This document shows, in pieces, positions 24,767-34,906 of a DNA stretch of 64,000 nt. Made by a program: the position numbers and the translations under genes. This DNA is from Paraburkholderia sp. UYCP14C (GTDB lineage: Bacteria; Pseudomonadota; Gammaproteobacteria; Burkholderiales; Burkholderiaceae): the NCBI RefSeq assembly GCF_004197395.1, contig NZ_SELS01000007.1, positions 62,001 to 126,000 on the forward strand, in the 5' to 3' direction. The notes beneath the pieces are model-generated. The model searched no databases. It was not told the DNA's origin and saw only the letters and a list, made by a program, of their open reading frames with translations. The stretch's first letter is position 1. Each line of letters opens with the position of its first letter.

Positions 24767-27340
24767 ATGGGCAACAGGATGGCGAAGGACAATATCGAAC
24801 GCCCGGCTCACGGGCGCAGCAGCACTGGACCCCAATCGAGCCCGATTGCCCGTCGCGGCTCACGACCCTCGCGGCGCTCGCGGCGAGTCATGCGCGGCAT
24901 TGCCTGCTGGCTCGCGCTGCAGACCGCGCTGGCGTCGTTGATGCCGCTCGCTGAAGCGGCCACCCCGGCAGCCACCGCTGCGGCCAAACCAGCGTCGGGC
25001 CCGGCGACCGCCGGCGCGCCGCAAACCGCGCAAGTCGCAACCGGTGTCGGCAACGTGCCGGCGCCGAGCGCGGCGGTGCCGTTCGATCCGAACGCGATCG
25101 CCCAGGGCCAGCTCGCCACGCCGACGCCCGCGCTCGCGGCATCGTCGGTAAAGGCGCTCGGCATGCGCACGCCGACCACCGCCGAGCCGGGCACGCTGGT
25201 GCCCGGAGGCCGCCGTCAGACGCTGACGTTCGCCGACTTCGGCGCGCTCGATCCGCTGCAATTGCGCGGCGTCGACGGCCAGAACGGCATCGCGTTCTCG
25301 GTGCGCGGCGACGAGGTCGTGACCGGCGCGACGCTGCACCTGATCTACAGCTACTCGCCCGCGCTGCTGGCGAACCTGTCGCAGCTGAAGGTGCTGGTCA
25401 ACGGCGAGGTCGCGGCGACGCTGCCGTTGCCGCACGAGCAGGCCGGCATGCTGGTCGCGCGCGACATCACGATCGATCCGCGCTTCATCACCGACTTCAA
25501 CCACCTGAACCTGCAGCTGATCGGCCATTACACGACGGCCTGCGAAGATCCCGCGAACTCGTCGCTGTGGGCGACGATCAGCAATGCGAGCTCGCTCGAC
25601 CTGACCTACTCGTCGCTCGCGACGAAGCCGGAGCTGGCCGCGCTGCCGCAGCCGTTCTTCGACCGCCGCGACGTGCGCCGCCTCGAACTGCCGTTCGTGC
25701 TCGCGCAGAAACCCGGCAACGGCACGCTCGAAGCCGCCGGCATCGTCGCGTCGTGGTTCGGCTCGCTGGCCGGCTATCGCGGCGCGGTGTTTCCGACCCA
25801 GCTCGACAACCCGCCGCTGTCGGGCAACGCGGTCGTGTTCGCAACCCCCGACCAGCATCCGGCCGGCGTCACGATTCCCGAGATCACCGGGCCGACCATC
25901 GCGGTGGTCGAGCGCGACCCGAGCGCGCGCGGCAAGCTGCTGCTGGTGCTCGGCCGCAACGAGGCCGAGCTGAAGACCGCCGCGAAGTCGCTCGGGATCG
26001 GCCATAGCACGCTGTCCGGCGCGAGCGCGACGATCACGTCGCTGACCGAGCTCACGCCGCGCGTGCCGTACGACGCGCCGAACTGGCTGCCGACCGACCG
26101 CGCGGTGCGCTTCGGCGAGCTCGCCGATCCGAAAGACCTGACCGTGTTCGGCTACGACGCCGACGCGGTGCGCATCAACATGCGCGTGCCGCCCGATCTG
26201 TTCATGTGGCACACGCGCGGCGCGCCGATCGATCTGCGCTACCGCTACACGGTGCGGCCGACGCGCGACCGCTCGTCGCTGAACATCAGCGTGAACAACG
26301 GCTTCGTGCAGGCACTGCCGATTCCGGCGCGGGCCGCGTCGGTGTTCGAGCTGAGCCGCTACTTCAACCTGATCATGCCCGACGGCACCGCCGACGCGCG
26401 CCGCAACATCCGCATCCCGTCCCTGCTGATGACGCCGCGCACGCAACTGCGCCTGCACTTCTACTACGACATCCCGAACACCGGCGAATGCGCGGGCCGC
26501 CTGCTGCAGAACGTGGTCGGCGCAATCGATCCGAACTCGACGATCGACCTGTCGTCGTTCCCGCACTACATGGCGCTGCCCGATCTGGCCGCGTTCGCCA
26601 ATAGCGGCTTCCCGTTCACGCGGATGGCGGACCTCTCCGAGACCGCCGTCGTGCTGCCCGACGACGCCACCGCGAGCGACTACAGCCTGTATCTGCTGAC
26701 GATGGGCCGGATGGGCGAATCGACCGGCTACCCGGTCGCCGGCGTGACGGTCACCCATGCGGCCGACGTCGATCGCTTCGCCGACAAGGATCTGCTGCTG
26801 TTCGGCGCGCCCGGCAAGCAGCCGCTGCTGCAGCGCTGGTCGAAGTCGATGCCGTTCTCCAGCGACGGCGCCGCGCACACGTTCCAGCTCACCGATCTCG
26901 TGTTCAAGCTGCAGGACTGGTGGCACGGCGAGCGCGGCGTCGAGCGCTCGCCCGCGCGCGCCGATCTGACGATGGTCAGCTCGAACGGCGCGGCCCTGCT
27001 GACCGGCTTCGAGTCGCCGCTGCAACGAGGCCGCAGCGCGGTTGCGCTGATCAGCGCGGCCGGCCCGTCGGACGCCGATCTGTCCGCCGCGCTGCTCGAC
27101 GCCGACGTGCTGCCGAAGATTCAAGGCGCGATGGCCGTGATCCACGGCCGCGACGTGACCATTACGTCGAACGGCACCGCGTACTTTGTCGGCCGTCTGT
27201 CGCCGCAGGAGTATCTGCGCTGGGCGCTGTCGTCGCATCCGCTGCTGCTGCTGCTCGGCGGCGTGCTCGCCGCGCTGATCATCGCGGGCCTGTGCTACCG
27301 GACGCTGCGCGCGATCGCCGCGCGTCGACTGAAGGAATGA
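24767..27340 (+). CDS. bcsB: Cellulose synthase regulatory subunit
   Basis: 857 residues. After a basic leader (residues 1-42) a signal-type hydrophobic segment, MRGIACWLALQTALASLMPL, leads into the periplasm; ATG 24779 is an alternative start. Periplasmic carbohydrate-binding and flavodoxin-like domains include VRGDEVVTGATLHLIYSYSP, LNGEVAATLPL and the IGHYTTACEDP segment. A single C-terminal helix (LLLLLGGVLAALIIAGLCY) anchors it to BcsA. BcsB guides the glucan through the periplasm and is needed for BcsA activity. Confidence 0.95.
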   Translation: MGNRMAKDNIERPAHGRSSTGPQSSPIARRGSRPSRRSRRVMRGIACWLALQTALASLMPLAEAATPAATAAAKPASGPATAGAPQTAQVATGVGNVPAPSAAVPFDPNAIAQGQLATPTPALAASSVKALGMRTPTTAEPGTLVPGGRRQTLTFADFGALDPLQLRGVDGQNGIAFSVRGDEVVTGATLHLIYSYSPALLANLSQLKVLVNGEVAATLPLPHEQAGMLVARDITIDPRFITDFNHLNLQLIGHYTTACEDPANSSLWATISNASSLDLTYSSLATKPELAALPQPFFDRRDVRRLELPFVLAQKPGNGTLEAAGIVASWFGSLAGYRGAVFPTQLDNPPLSGNAVVFATPDQHPAGVTIPEITGPTIAVVERDPSARGKLLLVLGRNEAELKTAAKSLGIGHSTLSGASATITSLTELTPRVPYDAPNWLPTDRAVRFGELADPKDLTVFGYDADAVRINMRVPPDLFMWHTRGAPIDLRYRYTVRPTRDRSSLNISVNNGFVQALPIPARAASVFELSRYFNLIMPDGTADARRNIRIPSLLMTPRTQLRLHFYYDIPNTGECAGRLLQNVVGAIDPNSTIDLSSFPHYMALPDLAAFANSGFPFTRMADLSETAVVLPDDATASDYSLYLLTMGRMGESTGYPVAGVTVTHAADVDRFADKDLLLFGAPGKQPLLQRWSKSMPFSSDGAAHTFQLTDLVFKLQDWWHGERGVERSPARADLTMVSSNGAALLTGFESPLQRGRSAVALISAAGPSDADLSAALLDADVLPKIQGAMAVIHGRDVTITSNGTAYFVGRLSPQEYLRWALSSHPLLLLLGGVLAALIIAGLCYRTLRAIAARRLKE

Positions 27341-27350
27341 TGGAACGGAC

Positions 27351-28547
27351 ATGACTCGTATGCGGTTTCGGATCGGCAGAAGAACTTCTTTTGCGCTGGC
27401 GCTCGGTATTGGCATGGCGGCGTCGGCGAGTCTCGCGGGCTTGAGCGGCACCGCTCAGGCCGCCCAGAACGGTGCTGCCTGCGGCGACTGGAGCGCGTGG
27501 CGCAGCTTCGTGCAACGCTTCGTGCAGGCCGACGGCCGCGTGATCGATTACTCGACGCCGGCTCAGCAGACCACCTCGGAAGGCCAGTCCTACGCGCTCT
27601 TTTTCGCGCTGGTCGCCAACGACCGCGCGACCTTCGACAAGCTGCTCGGCTGGACCCGCGCGAATCTCGCGGGCAACCAGTTCGACGCGCAGAACCTGCG
27701 CCTGCCCGCTTGGCAATGGGGCAGGAAGCCGGACGGCTCGTACGGCGTGCTCGATCCGAATTCGGCATCGGATTCCGACCTGTGGATCGCCTACGATCTG
27801 CTGCAAGCCGGCCGCCTGTGGCACAACCCCGCCTACACGCAGCTCGGCCAGGCACTCGCCGAGCGCATCGCGCACGACGAAGTCGCGAACCTGGCCGGCC
27901 TCGGGCCGATGCTGCTGCCGGGTGCGCAGGGCTTCAGGAACGGCAACGTCACGCGCCTGAATCCGAGCTATCTGCCGCTGCCGGTGCTGCGCGCGCTCGC
28001 GCACGAGGTGCCGGACGGCCCGTGGGCCAAGCTCGCCGACAACACGTTCCAGTTCGTCAAAACGGTCTCGCCGCAAGGCTTCGCACCCGACTGGGCGGCG
28101 TGGCAGAACGGCCGCTTCGTCGTCGATCCGAAAAACGGCGACGTCGGCAGCTACGACGCGATCCGCGTCTATCTGTGGGCCGGCCTCGCGTCGCCCGCCG
28201 ATCCGCTCGCCAGGCCCTGGCTCGGCGCGCTCGGCGGCATGCGCGCGAAGGTCGAGCAGAACGGCTTCCCGCCGGAGAAGGTGTCGTCGACCACCGGCGC
28301 GTCGAGCGGCGAAGGCCCGCTCAGCTACTGGGGCGCGCTCGCGCCGTACTTCAAGGCACTGGGCGACGAGCACGGCCTCGGCCTCGCGCGCACCCGGCTC
28401 GCCGCGCTCGACGCGAGCGTGCCGGGCCGCGAACCGGTGTACTACGATCGTGTGCTGGGTCTGTTCGGCACGGGATTCATCGACGGCCGCTACCGCTTCG
28501 ATGAAGCCGGCAGCCTCGTGCCCGCCTGGAGGACCGCATGCGATTGA
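27351..28547 (+). CDS. bcsZ: Endo-1,4-beta-glucanase of the cellulose operon (GH8)
   Basis: 398 residues with an N-terminal signal peptide ending near SGTAQAAQ. GH8 features are the catalytic acid in TTSEGQSYAL (Glu about residue 76), PAWQWGRKPDGSYGVLDPNSASDSD with the catalytic-site aspartate, and YDAIRVYLWAG later on. BcsZ is a periplasmic cellulase that trims nascent glucan and is required for normal export. Its last 10 bases overlap the start of bcsC. Confidence 0.95.
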   Translation: MTRMRFRIGRRTSFALALGIGMAASASLAGLSGTAQAAQNGAACGDWSAWRSFVQRFVQADGRVIDYSTPAQQTTSEGQSYALFFALVANDRATFDKLLGWTRANLAGNQFDAQNLRLPAWQWGRKPDGSYGVLDPNSASDSDLWIAYDLLQAGRLWHNPAYTQLGQALAERIAHDEVANLAGLGPMLLPGAQGFRNGNVTRLNPSYLPLPVLRALAHEVPDGPWAKLADNTFQFVKTVSPQGFAPDWAAWQNGRFVVDPKNGDVGSYDAIRVYLWAGLASPADPLARPWLGALGGMRAKVEQNGFPPEKVSSTTGASSGEGPLSYWGALAPYFKALGDEHGLGLARTRLAALDASVPGREPVYYDRVLGLFGTGFIDGRYRFDEAGSLVPAWRTACD

Positions 28548-31500
28548 ACGCTCTCGCCGTGTCGCTGCGCATCGCGCTGTCCGTCGGCGCGGTCTTCTGC
28601 GTGGCCGCGGCCGCACCCGATGCGCTCGCGCAGGCGACCAAAGATCCGCTGACCGTGCTGATCGATCAGGGCAAGTACTGGCAGTCGCATCAACGCGGGG
28701 ACCTCGCCGAGCAAGCGTGGCAGAAGGTGCTCAGCATCGATCCGAAGCAGCCCGACGCCCTGTTCGGCATGGGCATGGTGCTCGCCGACCGCAAGGACGG
28801 CGCCGGCGCGCAACAGTACCTTGCGCGGCTGAAGGCGGTCGCGCCGAATTATCCGAATCTCGACGAGCTCGGCCGCCGCCTCGGCGAATCGAGCCCGCGC
28901 GACCAGACGATCAACGACGCGCGCCGGCTCGCGCAAGCCGGCCAGAGCGCGAGCGCGGTGCAGGAGTATCAGCGCGCGCTGGCCGGCAAACCCGCCACGC
29001 CCCAGTTGCAGCTCGAGTATTACCAGGCGCTGTCGGCGACGCCGCAGGGCTGGGACGAAGCGCGCCGCGGCCTCGAACAGCTCGCGCACGACAACCCGAA
29101 CGACCCGCGCTTCGCACTCGCGTACGCCCAGCATCTGACCTATCGCGACGTCACGCGGCGCGACGGGATCGCGCGGCTGCAGAAGCTCGCGGGCGATTCC
29201 ACGGTCGGCGCGGCGGCGAAAAAGAGTTGGCGCCAGGCGCTGCTGTGGCTCGACGCGCGGCCCTCCGACGCCGCGCTGTACGAGTCGTACTTCCAGGCCG
29301 CCGGTGAAGACGCCGCCGTGAAGGCGCGCTTCGATTCCATGGTGCAACAGGACAGCGCGGCGCGCGCCCGCGCGCAGGAAAACGCCGCCGCCGACGCGCG
29401 CGGCCGCGTGATCGCCGAAGGCTTCGCCGCGCTCGACCGCGACGACCTCGTGAGCGCGCGCGCGAAGTTCTCGTCGGTGCTCGCGACCAGTCCTAACGAT
29501 ACCGACGCGCTCGGCGGCATGGGCATCGCCGCGCTGAAGCAGGAGCAATTCGCCGAGGCGCGCAACTATCTCGAGCGCGCGTCGCGCGGACCCAATCCGG
29601 CGCGCTGGAAGAGCGCGCTCGACAGCGCGACCTACTGGACCTACACGAGCGAGGCGATCGGCGCGCGCAGCAACGGCGAGTTCGCGAAGGCGAAGGCGCT
29701 GTTCGAGCGGGCGATCGCGCTGAATCCGTCGGACGTGACCGCGCAGGTGCAACTCGGCGAAATGCTGCTTCAGACCGGCGACCCGGCCGGCGCCGAGCAG
29801 GCGTACCGGATGGCGCTGCGCCGTCAGGCCGACAACCCCGACGCAATTCGCGGCCTCGTCGGCGCGCTCGCCGCGCAGGGCCGCGCCGACGAAGCGCTGC
29901 AGTTCGCCAATCAGCTGAATGCGGAGCAACAGGCGAAGGTCGGCGGTATCGACCGTTTGCGCGGCGACGCGCAGGCGGCGCAGGCGCGCGCCGCCGAAGC
30001 GCGCGGCGATCTCGGCACCGCGCGCAGCCTGTTCGAGGACGCGCTGCTCAACAAGCCCGACGATCCGTGGCTGCGGCTCGACCTCGCGCGCATCTACGTG
30101 CGCCAGGGTGCGGTCGCGAACGCGCGCAGCATGATGGACGGACTGCTCGCCACCCATCCCGACATGACCGATGCGCTGTACGCGAGCGCGCTGCTGTCGG
30201 CGGAAACCCAGGACTGGTCGACCGGTCTCGCGCAGCTCGACCGCATTGCGCCCGCGCAGCGCACCGACGCGATGACGACGTTGCAGCATCGGCTGTGGGT
30301 GCATCAGCAGGCCGACTTGGCGACGCGCATGGCGAAGAACGGCCAGACGCAGCAGGCCATCGCGACCTTGCGCGCGGCCGAGCCGGTGGCCGGCAACAAC
30401 CCCGAGCTGATCGGCGTGATCGCCGGCGCGTACCAGCAGGCCGGCGATCCGGCCCGCGCGCTGAGCCTCATACGCGGCGCGATGAGCGCGGCGCCCGGCA
30501 ACACCGATCTGCTGCTGCAGTACGCGGGCATTCTGTCCGCGGCCAACCAGCAGGCCGAGCTCGGCACCGTGATGCGCCAGTTGCAAAGCATGCAGCTGAC
30601 GCCGCAGCAGCGCACCGACTTCAACAACCTGAATCTCGGCATCGTGATCCGCCAGGCCGATGCGGTGCGCCAGCGCGGCGACCTCGCCAGCGCCTACGAA
30701 GTGATCGCGCCATGGCTCGCCGCGATGCCCGACAACCCCGACTTGCAGGCCGCGCTCGGCCGCATGTACGCGAGCGCGGGCGACGACCGCAACGCGCTCA
30801 CGAGCTTCCGCGTCGCGCTGCAGCGCCGCCCCGACGACCTGAACCTGCTGCAGGCGGCGATCTCGGCCGCGGCCGGCGCGAAGCAGTTCAGCTACGCCGA
30901 AACGCTCGCGAACCAGGCGCTCGCCCTTGCGCCCAACGACCCCGGCGTGCTCGCGACCGTGGGCCGCATGTATCGCGCCCAGGGCAAGCTGTCGCTCGCG
31001 GCGACCTATCTGCAACGCTCGCTCGTCGCGGCCAATACGCCGCTGATGGCGAACGCGCCTCGCAACGCCGGCGGCAACGTGCCGCGCGGCTGGGAAGCGG
31101 CGATGAGCCAGATCGGCGCGACGCCGCTGCCGGGCACCAATCCATTCGAAGGCAAAACCGCGATCGTCCCTTCGGGCGACACCGACAGTGCCGCGCCTTT
31201 CCTGAATACGCAGTCCTCCTCGCCGACGCAGACCGTGCCGAACTATCCGCCGCCCCCTCAGCCCGCGCCGTATGTCGCGCCTTATATGGCGCCCGCCACG
31301 ACGCCTTATAACCCGCCCGCCGCACCGCCCACGCCCGTCGCCGCACCTTATGGCGCGCCCCGCTCCGCCGCCGAGGTCGGCGGCTACGGGCAGGAAGCCT
31401 ACGGATCGAGCCAGTCGGGCGCGCCGTTGCAGCCTTATCCGGGGCAAGGCCAGGCGCCCACGCAGCCGATGCCGCAGCAGCAGTACAACGCGGGCTACGC

Positions 31501-33229
31501 GCAGCCGCAGCCTTATGCGCAGCAGCAGGCGTATCCGCAGCAGCAGCCTTACCCGCAGCAACCGGCATACGGCCAGCCGGCATACGCGCAGCAGCCCTAC
31601 GGCGCGCAGGACGGCTATGCGGCCACACCATGGCCGATGTCGCCGGCCGCGCGCGAAGCGCAGGCCAACGCCGCGTCGACGCCGCTGCCGTACGGATCGA
31701 CACGCACGAGCACGAAGAAGAGCGCAAAGAACAGCACCGCTAAAACGAGCCAACCGGCGCCGGTCTACGCGCAACAGCCGCTGCCGTATCAGCAGCAGCA
31801 GGGCTACGCGCAGCCGTACCAGCCGTACCCGCCGCAGCAGCCCTATCAGCAGCAACCCTATCAGCAGCAGCCTTACCCGAACCAGGGCTACTACGCGCAG
31901 CAACCCTACATCCCGCAGCCGCCCGCCGGCTATGCGCAGCAGTACTACCCGCCCGGCAGCGGCGCGCAGAACAATCCGCGCTCGAACGTCGCGAACGCGC
32001 AAACCCTCGGCGTCGCCGAAGAGCTGGCGCAGATCAATCGCGAGCAGTCGAGCACCGTGTCGGGCGGCCTGATCTTCCGCAATCGTGTCGGCGAGGACGG
32101 CCTGTCGTCGCTCACCGACATCGAGGCGCCGATCCAGGGGCGCATCAAGGCGGGCAACGGTCATGTGGTCGTCACCGCGACCCCGGTCACGCTCGACGCC
32201 GGCACCGCCTCGAACAGCCCGACGACGCTCGCGCGCTTCGGCGCGGGGATGTCGACCCTGCCGTCAGCGTCCAACGTCGTGGCCGGCAACAACGCCTACG
32301 GCAGCCAGACCGCGAGCGGCGTGGGCCTGTCCGTCGGCTACGACAGCCGCAACATCAGCGGCGACATCGGCGTGACGCCGATCGGCTTCCGCGAGACCAA
32401 CATCGTCGGCGGCGCGCAGTACAACGGCGGCATCACCGACAAGGTCTCGTACTCGATCGCGGTCGCACGGCGCGCGGTGACGGACAGCCTGTTGTCGTAC
32501 GCGGGCGCGCGCGATGCGGCGTCCGGCCTCGAATGGGGCGGCGTCACGTCGAACGGCGCGCTCGCCAGCCTGTCGTGGGACGACGGCACGAGCGGCGTAT
32601 ACGCGAACGCGTCGTATCAGCACTACATGGGCACCAACGTCCCGAGCAACAACGCGGTCAAGGGCGGCGGCGGCGTGTACACGCGTCTGCTGAAAGACGC
32701 CGACCAGACGCTGACGGTCGGCGTGAACACGACGATCATGGGCTACAACCGCAATCTGTCGTACTTCACGTACGGCCAGGGCGGCTACTTCAGTCCGCAG
32801 CAGTACGTGATCCTGAATCTGCCGGTCGAATATGCGGGCCGCGCAGGCCTCTTCACGTATGACGTGAAGGGCTCGATCGGTGTGCAGCATTACCGCGAGG
32901 ATCCGTCGAACTACTTCCCGACCGATCCCACCCGGCAAAGCAACGCGGCGGCGTTCGCGAGCAGCAACCAGGCCCCGACAGGCGTGCAGAGCAATCAGAT
33001 TTACCCCGGCCAGAGCAAGACGGGCGTGTCGTATTCGATCAGCGGCGTCGGCGAATATCAGCTCGCGCCGCAACTCGCGGTCGGGGCCACCGCATCGTTC
33101 GGCAATGCCTATGAATATCGTGAGTGGCTCGCGGCCGTGTACGTGCGCTACAGCTTCGACAGGCAGACCGGCTTGCAGCCGTTCCCGCCGGTGCCGCTGA
33201 CGTCGCAGTATCTGTCGTTGTCCAACTGA
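28538..33229 (+). CDS. bcsC: Cellulose export porin with TPR scaffold and an unusual P/Q/Y-rich linker
   Basis: 1563 residues, longer than the typical 1150-1350. A signal peptide ends near PDALAQA. TPR repeats fill about residues 35-850 (for example AEQAWQKVLSIDPKQPDALF). Residues about 887-1150 (nt 31200-31990) are a low-complexity linker made mainly of Pro, Gln, Tyr and Ala, with QQPYQQQPYP-type repeats and one Lys/Thr/Ser patch. The BCSC_C outer-membrane beta-barrel begins near LGVAEELAQINREQSS and runs to the end, with YSFDRQTGLQPFPPVPL near the terminus. It exports cellulose across the outer membrane. The start ATG 28538 overlaps bcsZ. Confidence 0.95.
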   Translation: MRLNALAVSLRIALSVGAVFCVAAAAPDALAQATKDPLTVLIDQGKYWQSHQRGDLAEQAWQKVLSIDPKQPDALFGMGMVLADRKDGAGAQQYLARLKAVAPNYPNLDELGRRLGESSPRDQTINDARRLAQAGQSASAVQEYQRALAGKPATPQLQLEYYQALSATPQGWDEARRGLEQLAHDNPNDPRFALAYAQHLTYRDVTRRDGIARLQKLAGDSTVGAAAKKSWRQALLWLDARPSDAALYESYFQAAGEDAAVKARFDSMVQQDSAARARAQENAAADARGRVIAEGFAALDRDDLVSARAKFSSVLATSPNDTDALGGMGIAALKQEQFAEARNYLERASRGPNPARWKSALDSATYWTYTSEAIGARSNGEFAKAKALFERAIALNPSDVTAQVQLGEMLLQTGDPAGAEQAYRMALRRQADNPDAIRGLVGALAAQGRADEALQFANQLNAEQQAKVGGIDRLRGDAQAAQARAAEARGDLGTARSLFEDALLNKPDDPWLRLDLARIYVRQGAVANARSMMDGLLATHPDMTDALYASALLSAETQDWSTGLAQLDRIAPAQRTDAMTTLQHRLWVHQQADLATRMAKNGQTQQAIATLRAAEPVAGNNPELIGVIAGAYQQAGDPARALSLIRGAMSAAPGNTDLLLQYAGILSAANQQAELGTVMRQLQSMQLTPQQRTDFNNLNLGIVIRQADAVRQRGDLASAYEVIAPWLAAMPDNPDLQAALGRMYASAGDDRNALTSFRVALQRRPDDLNLLQAAISAAAGAKQFSYAETLANQALALAPNDPGVLATVGRMYRAQGKLSLAATYLQRSLVAANTPLMANAPRNAGGNVPRGWEAAMSQIGATPLPGTNPFEGKTAIVPSGDTDSAAPFLNTQSSSPTQTVPNYPPPPQPAPYVAPYMAPATTPYNPPAAPPTPVAAPYGAPRSAAEVGGYGQEAYGSSQSGAPLQPYPGQGQAPTQPMPQQQYNAGYAQPQPYAQQQAYPQQQPYPQQPAYGQPAYAQQPYGAQDGYAATPWPMSPAAREAQANAASTPLPYGSTRTSTKKSAKNSTAKTSQPAPVYAQQPLPYQQQQGYAQPYQPYPPQQPYQQQPYQQQPYPNQGYYAQQPYIPQPPAGYAQQYYPPGSGAQNNPRSNVANAQTLGVAEELAQINREQSSTVSGGLIFRNRVGEDGLSSLTDIEAPIQGRIKAGNGHVVVTATPVTLDAGTASNSPTTLARFGAGMSTLPSASNVVAGNNAYGSQTASGVGLSVGYDSRNISGDIGVTPIGFRETNIVGGAQYNGGITDKVSYSIAVARRAVTDSLLSYAGARDAASGLEWGGVTSNGALASLSWDDGTSGVYANASYQHYMGTNVPSNNAVKGGGGVYTRLLKDADQTLTVGVNTTIMGYNRNLSYFTYGQGGYFSPQQYVILNLPVEYAGRAGLFTYDVKGSIGVQHYREDPSNYFPTDPTRQSNAAAFASSNQAPTGVQSNQIYPGQSKTGVSYSISGVGEYQLAPQLAVGATASFGNAYEYREWLAAVYVRYSFDRQTGLQPFPPVPLTSQYLSLSN

Positions 33230-33246
33230 CGGATGCGCTCCACGGC

Positions 33247-33290
33247 TGAGCCCGACGCTTGCGCCTGAGAAGCCGCAAGCGTCGGGCTCA
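33247..33290. terminator. Strong bidirectional hairpin after bcsC
   Basis: TGAGCCCGACGCTTGCG (33247-33263) and CGCAAGCGTCGGGCTCA (33274-33290) form a perfect 17-bp stem with a 10-nt loop, between the bcsC stop and the convergent DUF2252 gene stop. There is no long T-run, but position and stability favour a terminator or mRNA 3'-end stabiliser. Confidence 0.75.
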
Positions 33291-33298
33291 CCCGTTCC

Positions 33299-34531
33299 TC
33301 ACTTTCGTTCGCACTCCATCGCATAGCGCCGGCAATGCTCGAGATAGCCGGCCTCGTGACTGCTCACGAGCTCGACGATGCTGGTCCACAGCCAGCCCGG
33401 CGCGTCGAGCGTCTTCGAGCGCTTGCGGCGCAGCTCGGTAAGCCATGCGGCACGCTCGCCACGGTCCATCTGCCGCGCGTGCGCATTGCCGACCACCAGC
33501 GCGAGAAAGCGCGCGGCTTTCATCGCTTCGTCGCGGGTCAACTGTTCGATCGTCAGCTTCATGTCCTGCGGCAACAGCTCGCGGATCACCACCGCGCGCC
33601 CGTCGAGCCGCGCCGCGCGCATGCGTTCCCCTAGCGACGGCGCCAGATGCCGCGCGCCCTCGACGACCCGCTCGGCGTTGTCGCGCGGCATGCGCGCGCC
33701 CGCGTAGCGTGGCGCGGCCGCCTGCGCCGCTTCCTTGATATCGATCAGGCACAGGTCGTCGCCGTCGAGCGCGGCGCCGTCGATGTCGAGCAGCGCCGCG
33801 TAGCGCAGACGGCCGAGCGAGCTGCATCCCTTCACCCAATACGCGGCGTCGAGCACTTCGACTTCGGTGTCGTCGCCCGCGCCGCGCAACTGCGTCGCGA
33901 GCCGCGCAAGCGAGCCCTTTTCGAACAGCGCTTCGATCCCGCGCCGCTCGCTTTTCGCGAGCGGCCAGAAACGCGGGCCGAGCGGAATGGTCGGCTCGAG
34001 ATCCTCGATGCGCTCTTCGGCGAGATGGCGCCACGAACGCCGGACCGCTTCTTTCATCACGACGCGTACGGCCTCGGGTTTTTCGGCGTGAATGTCGGCG
34101 TCGCCGGCGGCTTCGTCGAACGCGCGCTCGTAGCCGTCGGCGAGCGCCTCCATCATGCGCAGCGTCGTCAGGCCGGGCAGGTCCGAGCCGCGCGCGGCGG
34201 TGGCGAGCGACAGACCGAGACGGATCAGATCGTGCGCGGGATTGCCGATCACGGTCTGGTCGAGATCGCGAATCTGAATTTCGACGCGCCCTTGCGCATC
34301 GGCAACCGGACCGAGATTGCCGGTATGGCAATCGCCGCAGATCCAGATCGCCGGGCCTTCGGGTAGCGCATGGCCCTCGATGCTGTCGAGCCATTCATAG
34401 AACTTGCTGGTATTGCCGCGTACGTACGCGTGCGCGGAGCGCGCCATTTTCGCGTTACGCCGCCGGATCAGACGCGGCTGTCGCGCGGCGGGTTTGGGGA
34501 GTGGATATCGTGTGATGTTTTTGTTCGCCAT
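33299..34531 (-). CDS. DUF2252-family protein
   Basis: 410 residues from ATG 34531 with AGGA upstream. Typical DUF2252 stretches are KMARSAHAYVRGNTSKFYEWL, ICGDCHTGNLGPV with a conserved Asp-Cys-His, and RDLDQTVIGNPAHDLIRLGLSL. These resemble the HxDxxxxN and DFD loops of kinase-like (aminoglycoside phosphotransferase) folds, so a phosphotransferase-like activity is plausible, but the family is not biochemically defined. No signal peptide or membrane helix is seen. It is monocistronic, divergent from a hybrid kinase. Confidence 0.85.
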   Translation of the reverse strand: MANKNITRYPLPKPAARQPRLIRRRNAKMARSAHAYVRGNTSKFYEWLDSIEGHALPEGPAIWICGDCHTGNLGPVADAQGRVEIQIRDLDQTVIGNPAHDLIRLGLSLATAARGSDLPGLTTLRMMEALADGYERAFDEAAGDADIHAEKPEAVRVVMKEAVRRSWRHLAEERIEDLEPTIPLGPRFWPLAKSERRGIEALFEKGSLARLATQLRGAGDDTEVEVLDAAYWVKGCSSLGRLRYAALLDIDGAALDGDDLCLIDIKEAAQAAAPRYAGARMPRDNAERVVEGARHLAPSLGERMRAARLDGRAVVIRELLPQDMKLTIEQLTRDEAMKAARFLALVVGNAHARQMDRGERAAWLTELRRKRSKTLDAPGWLWTSIVELVSSHEAGYLEHCRRYAMECERK

Positions 34532-34906
34532 CGTCCGGTGCGTCCTGTTGACGTTCGATGCTCGCGCAGGAATCGGCGACGTCAGCACGATTCGCACCTG
34601 ACAGTCCGCACGACTCCCCCTTACACGAGGATATCGATCCAGGCGGACATTGCGGGCGCTTCTTCCGCTTTTGCCGCGCGACAATCGCACCCCGAGGTAA
34701 ATGTTGCCCGCACATCGAGCGACATGCCGAATCAGTACGTTTTCGGACATTGCTGCATGCCCGGCAAAACCCGAATAGCGTCTGCGATGAAGTCAACCGC
34801 ACTGCGTTGTGCCCTACAATAATTGCAGCTCGCGAGGCCGCGCGAAACCCTCGAAGCTTCGCTCAAGAGCCCACCATTTTCGACCTGATTGCACGTGGAG
34901 CGCTGC
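34532..34906. other. 375-bp divergent intergenic region
   Basis: It separates the DUF2252 gene from the hybrid kinase. A TACAAT -10-like box is at 34815-34820 (plus strand), but I see no matching -35. No gene, strong dyad or RNA element is evident. Confidence 0.4.

Noticed and set aside
31430-31970. CRISPR-like or satellite array in the repeated P/Q/Y-coding region
   Set aside because: The repeats are irregular codon-level repeats in frame with bcsC; no constant spacer/repeat structure exists.
28490-32164. A very long minus-strand open frame (about 1224 codons) opposite bcsC
   Set aside because: It is antisense to a clear bcsC, is Arg/Val/Leu-rich and has no domain; long antisense frames are expected opposite GC-rich TPR and Pro/Gln repeats.
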